A stretch of DNA of 64,000 nucleotides, taken from contig NC_059082.1 of NCBI RefSeq assembly GCF_020497125.1, forward strand, positions 65,984,948 through 66,048,947, in the 5' to 3' direction. Made by a program: the position numbers and the translations under genes. Under the pieces are notes generated by a model. That model saw only the letters and a list, made by a program, of their open reading frames with translations, searched no databases and was not told where the DNA came from. The DNA comes from Mauremys mutica. Its lineage: Eukaryota > Chordata > Testudines > Geoemydidae. Below are positions 23,831 through 35,665 of the stretch, in pieces (position 1 is the stretch's first letter; each line of letters starts with the position of its first letter).

Positions 23831-24349
23831 TGGGAATGAGGAAAGAATGCTGCAATTCCTACTGGGTTGCTGTCCTGCATCCTATTCAGGGGATGTCTCT
23901 CTAGCTAGCAAGAGCTTTGCAACTAGTGTGTGAATTTTTCAAGCTTTCTCTAGGAGGGTAAGAGCAAAAAGTATTTAACATAGTAATAATTTAAGTGTAT
24001 TTCTTCTGACACCATAAAATGTAGTGCGCATTTTTAATTTAATTAAAAAGGCAATAATTGAAAATGCATCTCATATGTTCCATGCTATTGAGCTATGTTG
24101 TAGTCCTGAAGTTTTAAGCAGCATTTGCTTTGTTGTTGGTATGCTTTTTCTTTAGTCATCATGTAGCCACATGTCAGTATTGCATAATTACAATAAATAC
24201 AAATGCTCTAATCTGTTATAGGGAAATATTATGCTTGTGCTTACTCTATTAAAGTATTGTGCCTACCGTATCAAAGTGGCCTTCATTTAAAGAAAGTTAC
24301 TCTTCACCTTGATGATACAGGGAAAATTTCCTTTCCCTTTACGATTTTA
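23831..24349. other. End of intron 1, nothing recognised
   Basis: AT-rich, with no supported feature before the simple repeat that adjoins exon 2. Confidence 0.4.
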
Positions 24350-24398
24350 CTATTTTATTTTATTTTATTTTATTTTATTTATTTATTTATTTATTTTT
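24350..24398 (+). repeat. (TTTTA)n/(TTTA)n microsatellite forming the exon 2 acceptor tract
   Basis: Several TTTTA units followed by TTTA units run straight into TTTTTTAAG at the exon 2 splice acceptor. The usual pyrimidine tract is here a T-rich simple repeat with regular A interruptions, and the repeat also supplies A residues near the expected branch position. Confidence 0.9.
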
Positions 24399-24402
24399 TA
24401 AG

Positions 24403-24621
24403 AGGATGAATGTCAATGGAAAGCCCCTTTCTACTTCATCCAAGGAGCGGATCCTCAGTTTGGACTGATGAAAGCCTGGGCAATTGGTGACTGTGACAAT
24501 GGAGGTGATGAATGGGAAGAGGAGATCAAATTAACAGAGCAAGCTGTGCAAGCCATTAACCAGTTAAACCCCAAGCCCAAGTTCTTTGTACTGTGTGGTG
24601 ACCTCATACATGGTATGCCAG
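24403..24621 (+). CDS. CPPED1: CPPED1 exon 2, codons 22-94 plus one base
   Basis: Residues 22-95 begin the metallophosphoesterase fold. Visible motifs are [13 protein letters not shown] (residues 31-43), the [10 protein letters not shown] block (50-59) and [14 protein letters not shown] (82-95). By comparison with human CPPED1, Asp51 and Asp88 correspond to the metal ligands annotated at human positions 53 and 90. The helix words [10 protein letters not shown] and LNPKPKFF are nearly identical to human. The acceptor AG at 24401-24402 gives G+AG = Glu22 across the junction. The donor is GTAAGACT at 24622, phase 1. The 219-bp exon keeps the frame. Confidence 0.96.
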
Positions 24622-26683
24622 GTAAGACTGTTAAAAATGTACACTGGTAATCATATTCCCATTTTCTTTTTTAATTTTAGATGTGATCTATAATTACCTT
24701 AGCTTTACAGTCGGGCATAGTATTAGGTACTGTATAGTATCGTGTTCTCGTGGATGTGTGCTTCTAAACTCATGCTTGAAGTAGTATTCTGACCTCTCCA
24801 GTTGACTCCCTGTGCCATTCATGCATGCTAGCTCTGCCTCTCTGTTAGTAACTTTTTCCTGTGTCTTAGAGAAATTTGCTGTTAGAATGAAATAACATTT
24901 TTAAGAGGACATGTAAAAGTACTTTCACCAAAAGTATTAATTTCATAAACAGTGTAGGGACTCCAGCCAGGAGAGAACCAAGGAATAGCCATGCATTTGA
25001 GTACCTAAAGGGAGTTGAGTTTGGGGCCTAATAGAAAATCTTCAGTGAGATCTTTCTAATGCTTAATAGAACCTTCATCTTAAAAGTAATATACTCTATC
25101 TTAAAATGCCCTAATACAATTCAGAGAGTAGAATTCTAACCCATTATTGCAGGACCATGAGATCAGACTAGTGTTATATACTGAAGCAGGCTACAACAGA
25201 ACATATACAAATATGGATTACAAGATTTAGCTGTTCCTTACTTTTTCAACTAGACCAGTAAATTTTCTTTACCATAACTGTTCTTTTTGTTTAAAAAGAT
25301 AAATAATTTTATTGGAATTGTATAAATAGTTTCATAGACTTTATGGGGTTTTCTTATTTAAAAACCTCAACATCTTGGCAATTTTAATTAGAAGCCCTAA
25401 TTGATGTTAGGGGGTTATAGGCTGCAGAATTTTTTTTATTTTTATTTTTTTTTAAATCTGTACATGGATTTGATAATAGAAAAGCATAGGAAACCACCAA
25501 ATTTAAACTTCCTAATGACATAATCTGTTAAACTAAGCAAAATAACATAAGGGTATTGGATAGTTCTATCATTTGATCATAGGATATGGTCTTTCATCTC
25601 TAGGTCACTTCACTGGTTTATTTAATTCAGGCATCATTGAAAGTATTAACTCAAGCTGCTGCTGCTTACGATTTGAAGTCTCTTCCCTTTTCTTGTATTT
25701 TGCTCTCACTCAGGATCGCTGGTTGTTAACATTTTATGAATTGTTGATTGTGTGTTTTATTGTCATCTTTCTCCAGTGCTTTGGATTAAAGGTGCTCCGT
25801 AAATAGAATATGATGTAATCATACTTAATTTCAAACAAAATTATCCTTACACAGTGGTAAAAATATACAGTATGTTTGGTACTTAGGTTGTCGTATAGGA
25901 TTTCCCTTCAATTTGGGAGTTCAGTTTAAAAAGTGATCATCATAAAATCAATATAAAATTGTAAAACTTACTCTCCCTCAGAAGGGAGAAAAGACTAAAG
26001 GGTCATGATACTACATCAATGGAGGCAAAACTCCCATGAACTTCAGTACTACAGCAGTGGACCCTATCACTTGCTAATCTCTCCGTTGCGTAAAGGATTG
26101 CCACATCTTTTAAAGAGTCTGACTTTCCCAGTACAAAATTGTAATGAGATTTTCAACAGATATCCCCAGTTTGTTTGTTTGTAGTAATATTCCAATTTTG
26201 TTGCTTCCAGTATCCCCTGGGGGGGAAGGGGAGAGAGCGCACAGGGGAAACTCCAGAAACCAGCTATAATATGTCTGCTGCATCTGTTGGAGGACTTCCA
26301 GTCACCAAATTAAATAATGCAGTAACCTAATATAAAACTGGTATATTGGATTTCACCTTGCATGGATATTTCCTGAAAGTCATTAACATAAAATGGCTCT
26401 TAAGCCTCTGAAAAGAGTTTTGTCTACTCAGGATTCATGTCCATATAACAAGCTCCATCATAAGTAGTCCTCTTGTTAAAAATTTCAGAGAGACTAAGGA
26501 CCGAATGGGTGTAGAGCCTGATCTATCCTCTCAACTCTAGATGGTGTCTGTACAGATCAGGTTCTGGCAGGACAGAATGCAGAAATTTGTATGCTGTCAC
26601 CCTTGTACATTTATTTATTTATTTATTTTGGTGGGGTGGGAGTTGGATAGTGGACTTTTCCAACCAGTATTATCTGTGTAGCA
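24622..26683. other. Intron 2 stretch, mostly unrecognised
   Basis: AT-rich. A short MIR/L2-like tail (GTGCTTTGGATTAAAGGTGC) sits near 25775, and a (TTTA)n run lies at 26608-26628. No gene seen. Confidence 0.4.
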
Positions 26684-27050
26684 CAGTGATACTCAGACTG
26701 ACTCTTGCGAACTGCAAGTGGCTCTTTAATGTGTCTCCTGTAGCATGTGATATTAAAACACTGTGATTTTTATTATTAACCAGTCTAAGTTATTAACCAA
26801 TCGGGATGTTTTTACTATTACTTTTTTTTACTTACCCAGTTGTAGTTGATAAATAATAATACTTGTTCAGTCATTTTTGCTGTGAGAATATATACAGATA
26901 TAAAAAACTAAATATTTCCCCTGTCACATTGTTTGTTTAAATATGAATATATAATAGTAAATGAAACAACAAATTCACACTACTGTGGCTCTTTTGGGTA
27001 ATGTTGATCGTTAATTTGACTCCTGAACCACTGAGGTCTAAGTATCACCG
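26684..27050. mobile_element. hAT-like MITE, copy A, 367 bp
   Basis: It begins CAGTGATACTCAGACTGA and ends GAGGTCTAAGTATCACCG, roughly inverted ends. The flanks GTGTAGCA and GTCTGGCA agree at 6 of 8 positions. Copy B (33480-33778) shares GTGATATTAAAACACTGTG, CACACTACTGTG and GGTCTGAGTATC-type words. It is old and diverged. Confidence 0.7.
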
Positions 27051-28980
27051 GTCTGGCATCTTTCATGAACATAGGGCTCTGATTTATCATAAAACGTAAG
27101 AAACAAATTTGTCAGAGTATGGCAAATTGTTATCAAATAGTCATCTTAGTTACAAAATATATGAATGTTAAACTGAACAGATTGTAGACCTAAGACTACT
27201 TATGTTCTGTATAGTGTATTTGCTATGCTTTGTATAAATATTGGCAGCAGCCTATTGCAATTTCCAAGTAGTAGCAGGAGAGGGCAGTTTCATTTGGCCT
27301 TTCACCTTTGTCTCATCTCTTCTTTCTGTGTAAAGATAGCTAGTAACTATAGGTAGTACAGGTATATCTTGCTTTGATCCTATGTAAATGTAAACATGTA
27401 ATCTTAAATCAATGAAGCAATATTCTATACATCTGCTTTATGCTTATTAGACACTTTATGGAGAGCTAAGGAAATAGTCTATTAAAGGAAAGTGTAGCTC
27501 CTACTAGAACAGCTCTTTTATTGCTTTACATTCTGTTTACATGTGTTTAAGTTTATACGAATGATTTATGCTTTTTTATAAATACATTTTATAGCCAGTA
27601 ATTTGTCTTTCTGTCTAAACTGAAAAGAGACGAAGACGTTAAAGTCAATCATTCTTTGGCTAAGAGACTGTGTGTGCAATCTCATCATGGGCATAAACTC
27701 CGTCAATGTTCTTTGGATGTTTGCCCAAAAGGTCATTGAGACTTGCTTGAAACAGCAAGTGGAATGGAAACACAGTCAGAAAAATATTCTATAGAAGATA
27801 AGTACAAAGAGGAAGGATTCTGGTCTAATCATAAATGAATGAACATAAAAATATGGATGCCTTGGAGGAACTGAAATTTTTGGTGGGGTCTTGTATTTTT
27901 TTTCCTAACATTTTCTTTCACTTATTTGCAGTAAGCTTTTGGAATAATCTTAAGTAAAAATTATTTCAAAAGGAAAATGAATGGAATAATAAATCAATGA
28001 AAAGAGAAGAAAATGTTGAAAACAAACCCAAATCCTAAAGAAGTCATAATGAACCATTTACTGAAAATGTTTTGAAAAATGTGTGTGGAACCAAGTCTGG
28101 ATGGTTGATGGATATTGTATTTCTTTAAAAAAAAAAATACAAGGCATTTTGCAATGAATCAAGCTCTTCGTTCCTTAACAACTCATTTGCTGTGCTTTCT
28201 CCACCAAAATTTCAATCTCCTGACATTAGAATTAGTTGCTACAGAGATTTTATCTGATATTACCCTCTCTAATTTCCTTGTAATAACATTTGCTTCTAAG
28301 AAAATTTGAAAGTAGTGCAATCACATCTCCAGTTCCCTGCCAAGTTCCCTTTCTCACTTAAGGATTCAGATGGCTTCATTTTTTCCACTTTTACCAAAGA
28401 ATTGGTAAAACTCTTTACAAGACTTCCTCTTCTGACACACATGAGTGCTTGTAACACACTGTTCTTTGTTTCCTTTCCGCAGTCACATAGTTTGGGTCAA
28501 GATTACAAAAAAAAATACCCTGTCACATGTTCATTGACTCCAGTGGCTATTGTTATGCTTGGATTTAATATTTTTTTAACCACAGTTAAAAATTAGAGTG
28601 ACATTCTTTTGTCATTCAGAGATGCCATAATTAGACTGAAGCAAAGCTAAATCAGCAACTGATTACAGTGGAAAAAATGACCTGATTATGGATATCATCA
28701 TAGGACTACTTAAATTGGTCTAAGTGTTTTCACTTTGTTATGCCAAGAACTTGAAGTTGTAGAAAAACCTTCTGCAGCATTAACAAGCAAAAGGCAAACT
28801 GCTTGAGAATGTAAGTATTTTTATTATGAATAATTAATTGATTTTTGATGTTTAAAAAATTACCTCCTTCCAAGTAATACATTTCTGCGATGTATAACCA
28901 TCAATAATCAGAGGTCTTAAAACGTAACTTTTAAAATTCAATCCAACAGACACTTCCACCGTAGCCCTAATTAAAAAAAT
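27051..28980. other. Intron 2 stretch, nothing recognised
   Basis: Strongly AT-rich with small chance frames (28115-28600). No repeat boundary or gene could be supported. Confidence 0.4.
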
Positions 28981-29222
28981 GGGGATATATCTAAACAATG
29001 GCGAGTATACCCACATAGCTATGGCACTGTAGTTATGCTGACATAGCTGTGTCTATACTATGGGGTTGACATCAACTTGAAGGGCTTTTTCCAGCAGTGA
29101 GGAACACCACCTCCACAAGCAACTGTAGTGCTGTCAGTGGAAATGTCAGGGTGTGGATTTTTCATAGCCCTAAGCAACTTAGCTACGTCAACCTAAACTT
29201 TAAGTGTAGACCAGGCCTGGGA
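28981..29222. mobile_element. Diverged Harbinger-like MITE
   Basis: The left end GGGGATATATCTAAACAATG and the right end AAGTGTAGACCAGGCC are compatible with decayed inverted ends of the TCTACAC type. The interior has the word TGACATAGCTGTGTCTATAC. The boundaries are approximate. Confidence 0.5.
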
Positions 29223-29650
29223 CTGGTCATGTTTGTGAAGTTACTCACATGCATCGGGTGTTTGGAATATTGGTGTCTAATACTATTTTTGTCAGGTTTT
29301 TTTCTTTTCCTTTTAATTCTTTCTGATTTCACTGATTTTATCACCATTGAACACAAGATCATTTGGATCTACACTAATACATTTGTAGTGAAGAGGTACT
29401 GACTTCATTTCATGCTTTTCCGCAGTGGAGTTTTTCTAGTGGTCTCTATGTCAATTTGTTTAATCATTTTAGTTCCATAATGTATTAGGAGGAAAGGCTA
29501 AAAAATGTTTCCTCAATGGACATAAATCACCAAAGGCATAAGAGGAGGCAATCCTTGATTTCAGTCTGACAGTAGTGAATTTGGCCCATTAATATTTCTA
29601 ATTGATATATCAAATTGATACGAGCCCTCTAGTTCAGTTGTGGTTTTAAA
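29223..29650. other. Intron 2 stretch, nothing recognised
   Basis: T-rich DNA with one chance frame overlapping the adjacent MITE. Confidence 0.4.
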
Positions 29651-29810
29651 CAGGGCCAACGAGAGGGGGGGAAGCCGGTACAAATTACCAGGGCCCAACA
29701 GTCTGGTAGGGGGCCCGGCTTTGTCGGCCCTGTTTAACTGGTCTGCCCTTGGGGGGCGCTGAAATTTTTTTTTTTTTCACCAAAGCCCAAAGCTGCTCTC
29801 AGCAGCCCTG
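29651..29810. mobile_element. Small hAT MITE, 160 bp
   Basis: Perfect 8-bp direct repeats GTTTTAAA at 29643-29650 and 29811-29818 flank an insert that starts CAGGGCCAAC and ends CAGCAGCCCTG. The interior includes a run of 13 T. Inverted-repeat similarity beyond CAGGGC is weak. Confidence 0.8.
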
Positions 29811-30718
29811 GTTTTAAACTACACTTAAGCTGACAAAAAATAATGTTAATCGAAGAGTACTGCAGTTGTTTTCCCAATATGGTTTTTGCTTAAGAATGAT
29901 AGATTAAAGTTTGAATACATTTTTAGCATCCATTGACTTCATATTATTATCTATGCTCTCTTGGATTGTATTTAAATTTTTCTATGCTCAGCTTCCATCT
30001 CAATCAGTTTAAAAAAAATCAAAAACCCTACCCATCTTAAATACATTTTTAACTAGGAGGAACACATGAAGTATGTAGAGCTTTGACGATGACTGAATTC
30101 TAAAGCATCACAGATTTTTGGTTGAAATGATGTCAAGACCTTTGAACAGGGACTCCAAGAAGTCTCAGGATTCCAACAGCTAGGAGTGATGAATAGAATC
30201 CTGATCAGCTAAGCTAGGAAGCAATCAAGCAAAACACTTGTTATCCATTACACATGCCATTAAAGGAGCTAAGTAATCAGTGCCAATGTCTCAGTATGTA
30301 GATGGTGATTAAAAGTGATTTATACTCAGAACATTATTTTGAAAAGTTTTTCTTGATTATGTAATCAGAAATAGTGTTACCAAGAATAGTTAACCTAGTA
30401 TTGGGGCACTAAATCAAGAATTTTACGAAATACAGTTGCAGTATAGGTATTACTAAAAATAACTTTTTCTACAAGCTCCTTAGATATTTATAACTAGATG
30501 TATTGTGATCACTGAAAACTTTTTTCCTAAAGACTTCCATGTGTATATTAAGTCAGCATAATTTGGTATAGCAAAAATGTTAACCTGCAAAGCACAAAAA
30601 TGCTATTGATTGGATAATTTGCTTGTTTCACTGCTTTGCTGCAACTTTCCAATGATCGTATATTGAGTTCTCTAAATCTTCCTCTTTAAATTATAATTTT
30701 CATCTTTTTTAACCGTTA
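29811..30718. other. Intron 2 stretch, nothing recognised
   Basis: AT-rich with no supported feature. Confidence 0.4.
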
Positions 30719-32735
30719 GTGCAGGTCTACACTACGGCCAGGGTCAGGGCTGGCTCCAGGCACCAGCATTCCAAGCTGGTGCTTGGGGCGGCATTCTCCA
30801 AGGGGCGGCAGTCCCCCTTATTTTGCCCCCAAGTAGCCCGCCGAATTGCCGCCACGGGCGGGGGGGGGGGCAGGCGCGTTTCCGCGGTAGCGGCAATTCA
30901 GCGGCAGCTTCTGTGTTTAGCTGTCCGGGGCGGCTTCAGCTAAACATAGAAGCTGCCGCCGAATTGCGCGGCCGCGGAAACGCGCCTGCCGCCCTAAGGG
31001 CACACGGACTCCCCCGCCCCGCCCCGCCCAGCCCAGCCCAGCCCAGGGTGGCAATTCGGCACTCTACTTCGGGCGGCCCTGCCTTTGAATCCCGTCCGCG
31101 GCTGGGAGTCAGAGGGCTCTGGGCTGCCCACAGCCGCAGGGAGCCCAGAGCGCTTTAAATCCCAGCCGCGGGGAACAAAGGGATCTGGGCTGCCTGCAGA
31201 GATTCCCAGCCGCGGCTTGGATTTAAAGGGCTCAGGGCTCCCTGCAGCTGTGGGCAGCCCAGAGCCGTTTGAATCCCGGCATGCAGCCGCTGTTTGCCCC
31301 TGCCCCAACTGCCCCCCAGGATCCCCACCCCCTATCTAAATGCCGCTGCTCCTTGTCCCCTGATTGCCCCCTCCCAAGACCCCTGCCCCAACTGCCCCTT
31401 GGAATCCCAGCCCCTATCTAAGCCTCCCTTCTCCTTGTCCCCAACTTCCCCCTTCGGAGACCCCCAGGACCCCACCCCCTACCTGTCCCCTGATAAACCC
31501 CTGGGACTCCCATGCCTATCCTACTGCTGCCTGTCCCCTGACTGCCCCCCTGAACCTCTGCCCCATCCAACCACCCATGCTCCCTGTCCCTTGACTGCCC
31601 CCTGGACCCACCTACCCCTTCTCCAACCTCCAGCCCCCTTACCGTGCCACTCAGGCCAGCGTGTCTGGCTCCATGCAGCTCCAGACACATTGCTGCCATG
31701 CTCCCCCGTGGAGCCCACAGACCCCCACCCCCAGCACCTGCCTTCCAGATTTGAACACCTCAAAATTCAGGAGTGCTCAAGCTCAGTTTGGGCAGCTGTT
31801 ACTTCATTTCTCCCAAATCAAATATACTGATCCACTGTAACTTGCTGTAGAAAAAGCAGGATAAAATTGAGCAAGAAATGCTTATTAGCACTGGAATTGC
31901 TATTTTCAACAGCCATTGCTTTTTTGTTTGTTTAAAAGGAAGACAGTGATATTGCATTGGCAAATTCCCCATAGAAGGAAAGCGTGGAACAAAAGAATAA
32001 TAAAGGCACCTCAACTTTTCCTCATTTATGGAGGACAGTCTTATAATATGCATCCAGATATCCTCCAATCACACAAGCTGAAAATTGTTCCACTTTACTG
32101 CAGCTCTGTAACTATATGGGAACCAATCCTGTCTGTGTTTTGTGCACATCCAAAATTCCTGCTGAATGACCCGCCCTGGGAGCATTATCAGTGACCCAGG
32201 GCTGGAGAGGCAGGAGGTGTGTGTGGGTGGGGAGGCACTGGTGGAGGGGGAGCCCAGGGCTGGGGCAGCAGGGGGTGGGGGGAGGGCACTGGTGGGGAGG
32301 AAAGGGGGAAGCCCAGCGCTGGGGCGGCAGGGGGTGTGGGTCAGTGGGGGGAGAGCCCAGGATTGAGGCAGCAGGAGGGTACAGGGGGGAGCCCAGGGCT
32401 GGGACGGGAGGCAGCCAAATTTTTTTTTTGCTTGGGGCAGCAAAAAACCTAGAGCCGGCCCTGGCCAGGGTCGACACTCTGAGATTGATCCACCGGCAGT
32501 CAATTTAGTGGATCTGGTGGAAGACCCACCAGATCTTTCTCCAGTCGACCCCTGTACTCTACCCCTGATGAGAAGAGTAAATTGACGGGAGAGTTTCTCC
32601 CGTCGACCCCCCCCATGGTGTAGACCGCATGGTAACTCGACCTAAGGTACATCGACTCCAGCTATGTTGTTCATATGTTGTCCAGCTGGAGTTGCATAGC
32701 ATAGGTCTACTTACAATGGTAGTGTAGACATAGCC
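30719..32735. mobile_element. Harbinger-like MITE (290 bp) split by a nested hAT
   Basis: TTA lies just outside both ends (30716-30718 and 32736-32738), the 3-bp duplication typical of PIF/Harbinger. The left end GTGCAGGTCTACACTACGG pairs with TAGTGTAGACATAGCC at the right. Removing the nested hAT (30745-32463) and one copy of its duplication leaves 290 bp, close to the 296 and 290 bp of the elements at 35367 and 58066. Confidence 0.85.
30745..32463. mobile_element. Non-autonomous hAT element, 1719 bp, nested in a Harbinger-like MITE
   Basis: Perfect 8-bp direct repeats GCCAGGGT lie at 30737-30744 and 32464-32471. The ends CAGGGCTGGCTCCAGG and CCTAGAGCCGGCCCTG match as inverted repeats at 14 of 16 positions. 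The interior holds a large palindrome around 30870-30990, GC-rich inverted units (31080-31280), a C-rich minisatellite (31290-31660), an AT-normal segment (about 31740-32170) and a G-rich tract (32190-32410). The AT-normal segment may be a further insertion. No transposase is seen, and the long frames reflect base composition. Confidence 0.9.
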
Positions 32736-32738
32736 TTA

Positions 32739-33479
32739 GAAAGTTGTTTCTGCCAAATAGCATTTCCATTATTTTTATGAACTAAATTTTCTAATGTCCT
32801 AAAATGTGATATTTTATCTAGAGCAAAAGAGATCACAATAGATAAATTGAAGGTAGATGTCACTGCTTTATAACTGACCAAGATAAAACAGATTACCATG
32901 AACTGGAAATTCGATCTATTGCCAGCTTGCAATAAATGGTGTAATACATACAAAAAAAGGGTTTCCACAAAACAAGTGAGTTGCAGATGGGTCCTGTAGT
33001 CCAGCATTTAGAGGATGCAAAAATGTAAGTTGAGACTCTTCTTTTGGGTGAATCCCAACCCACTTCAATTTCTCACTTCCAGAACCATCTTTAACTCTTG
33101 CCATGTACTCCATATGTGACACTTCTCAGGCAAGCATAAGGAGACATCAGGCCGCCCCTCTCTAGGGGAGGAGGAGGGATCAGTAGGTTGATGTAGGTCT
33201 GGAATGCTTTTGGTGGGAGAGTGCAATTACTCAGGCAGAACACGCTCTGTCAATCCATGGAAGACCTCTCCCAAATCACTAGTTGCTAATCAAACATCCT
33301 TTCATGTAGTTTAGTGCTTCTTGGCAAACCTCTCAGTTTCTGAACATTTAAGGCAGCATATGAAACCTCACAAAGGGCTAAGGGGCCACAGTCAGTACTT
33401 GCACTGCTTAGTAAAGGAAGCAGAAACCAAATGCAAGTCTCCTAATGAGAATTCTCCCAATGCGGAGGAGTCTCTAGAG
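32739..33479. other. Intron 2 stretch, nothing recognised
   Basis: No convincing frame or repeat. Confidence 0.4.
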
Positions 33480-33778
33480 CAGTGGGACACAGACTGAGGC
33501 TCCTGAGCCACAAATGGCTAGTTACTGTTTCTCGTGAGGCACTTTGCAGCACGTGATATTAAAACACTGTGTGATTTAATTAACAATCAGTCAGGATGCT
33601 TTTATGTTATTAACCAATTGTAGTTCATAAAATAATACTTGGTCAGTCATTTTGCTATGAGAATAATATATATAAAAAATAATAGTAAATGAAACAGTGA
33701 ATTCACACTACTGTGTCTCTTTTGGGTACTGTTGATCACTAATTTGGCTCCTGTACCACTGAGGTCTGAGTATCCCTG
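33480..33778. mobile_element. hAT-like MITE, copy B, 299 bp
   Basis: It starts CAGTGGGACACAGACTGAGG and ends GAGGTCTGAGTATCCCTG. It aligns by eye with 26684-27050 over most of its length, minus about 70 bases of AT-rich interior. The flanks CTCTAGAG and CCCCAGAG agree partly. Confidence 0.7.
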
Positions 33779-34015
33779 CCCCAGAGGATGTAGAACCAGG
33801 ATAGCTGGTTCCTTCACCTTTCTCTTCCCCGCCCCCCCCCCTCCCCCCGACCCTGGTGCAGGGGCTGGAGTGCACTGTGCTTTGCTAGCCTCAGATGACG
33901 TATGGTCCCTAGTGGACTTTTGTCCATTAGCACAAATTAATGTCTCCTCTGGCTGCTTTAATCTGGGCTGGGGAAAAAAGTCAGGAAGTCATAACTCGAT
34001 TTTGTTTTTCAGCTT
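33779..34015. other. C-rich then mixed sequence between repeats
   Basis: A C-rich run at 33830-33850 is the only notable feature. Confidence 0.4.
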
Positions 34016-34858
34016 CTCATCTCTCCTCATATGGAAGCTGTTCCACACCCCTAATCATTTTTGTTGCCCTTTCCTGAACCTTTTCCAATTCCAATATATC
34101 TTTTTTGAAATGGGGCGACCATATCTGCATGCAGTATTTGAGATTTGAATGTACCATGGATTTATATAGAGGCAATATGATATTTTCTGTCTTATTATCT
34201 ATCTCTAATAATTCCCAGCATTCTGTTCACTTTTTTTGACTGCTGCTGCACATTGAGTGGATGTTTTCAGAGAACTATCCACAATGATGCCAAGATCTTT
34301 CTTGAGTGGTAACAGCTAATTTAGACCCCATCATTTTATATGTATAGTTGGGATTAAGTTTTCCAATGTGCATTACTTTGCATTTATCAACATTGAATTT
34401 CATCTGCCATTTTGTTGCCCAGTCACCCAGTTTTGAGAGATCCTTTTGTAGCTCTTAGCAGTTGCTGTGGACTTACCTATCTTGAGTAGTTTTTGTATCA
34501 TCTGCAAATTTTGCCACCTCACTGTTTACCCCTTTTTCCAGATCATATATGAATATGTTGAATAGGACTGGGCCCAGTACAGAGTCCTGGGGTACACCAC
34601 TATTTACCTCTCTCCATTCTGAAAACTGACCATTTATTCCTACCCTTTGTTTCTTTTTAACCAGTTATCAGTCCATGAGAGGACCTTCCCTCTTATCCCA
34701 TGGCAGCTTACTTTGCTTAGGAGCCTTTGGTGAGGGACCTTGTCGAAGGCTTTCTGAAAATTTAAGTGCACTGTATGCCCCTTGTCCACATGCTTGTTGA
34801 CCCCCTCAAAGAATGTTAGTAGATTGGTGAGACATGATTTCAAATCTATGTGCCTCTG
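34016..34858 (-). pseudogene. CR1 LINE fragment, reverse transcriptase region to 3' part
   Basis: On the minus strand, 34843-34640 reads LTNLLTFFEGVNKHVD, then HLNFQKAFDKVPHQRLLSKV, the RT palm word of CR1. Further along, in decayed frame, come [14 protein letters not shown] and KFADDTK near 34590-34500, covering the catalytic ADD motif. The remainder to 34016 is CR1 3' coding sequence with stops. It is 5' truncated and dead. Confidence 0.9.
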
Positions 34859-35366
34859 TTGGAAAATCCCACTGGACCTGCATCTTTAGGTGCCTAAGTA
34901 CCTTTGACTATCTGGCCCATAGTGTCCAGTGCAAAGAGAATAATAATAGGACTTTTGAATTTGATGGCTTTAGGTTTAATTTCTCCTCTGGGAGTAGAAA
35001 TTTTAAAATTACATCTAGATATTATTTATTAATTTCTATTATAAAATTAATAAATGTTAATATATAATGGGCAACCTTGTCAGGAGCTGACTTTTTTTGT
35101 CCACTAATGCACTTGCAGCATCCATTGTTAGCTTCAGAATATCAGTGATGTTGCCATTTTCCAGTTATGTGGACATGGTATGTCTGTCCTAATCTGCACT
35201 CAAACCTACATCCTTCCCCAGTTCTGGAATCTAATTTTTTGCATGCATCAGCTAGCAAAGGTGTCCAGCAGCAGGGTTCCAGAAAAGACACCTAATACCT
35301 TCTCCTCTTTGATGTGCCTAGTTTGCATTATTAAATGGCCCAAAGAGGACTAGAATTGCTATCTAA
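34859..35366. other. Intron 2 stretch, nothing recognised
   Basis: AT-rich with no feature supported. Confidence 0.4.
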
Positions 35367-35662
35367 GGGCTAGTCTACACTTACCTGCCGGGTCGACGCA
35401 GTGAGTTCGACTTCTCGGAGTTCGAACTATCGCGTCTAATCTGGACGCGATAGTTCGAACTCCCCGCACGTGCCGGTCGACTCCGGTACTCCACCACTGC
35501 AAACGGCGGTGGCGGAGTTAACCTTGGAGCCGCCGACTTCGATCCTGCGGCATCTGGACGGGTAAGTAGTTCGAACTAGAGTACTTCGAGTTCAGCTACG
35601 CTATTCACGTAGCTGAACTTGCGTACCCTAGTTCGACCCCCGCCCTTAGTGTAGACCTGCCC
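35367..35662. mobile_element. Harbinger-like MITE, 296 bp, CpG-rich
   Basis: TAA lies immediately outside each end (35364-35366 and 35663-35665). The ends GGGCTAGTCTACACTTACC and TTAGTGTAGACCTGCCC are inverted. The interior includes a perfect hairpin, GAGTTCGAACTATCGCG and its complement near 35418-35465. Retained CpGs suggest a fairly recent insertion. Confidence 0.88.
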
Positions 35663-35665
35663 TAA

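Larger units (their letters stand above)
8290..24402 (+). other. CPPED1 intron 1, about 16.1 kb
   Basis: GT at 8290 and AG at 24401-24402 bound the intron. It is filled mainly with transposable elements, listed individually. No second gene inside it could be supported. Confidence 0.9.

Noticed and set aside
31294..31830. 178-codon proline-rich frame
   Set aside because: It is produced by the C-rich minisatellite of a hAT element, with similar frames in other phases.
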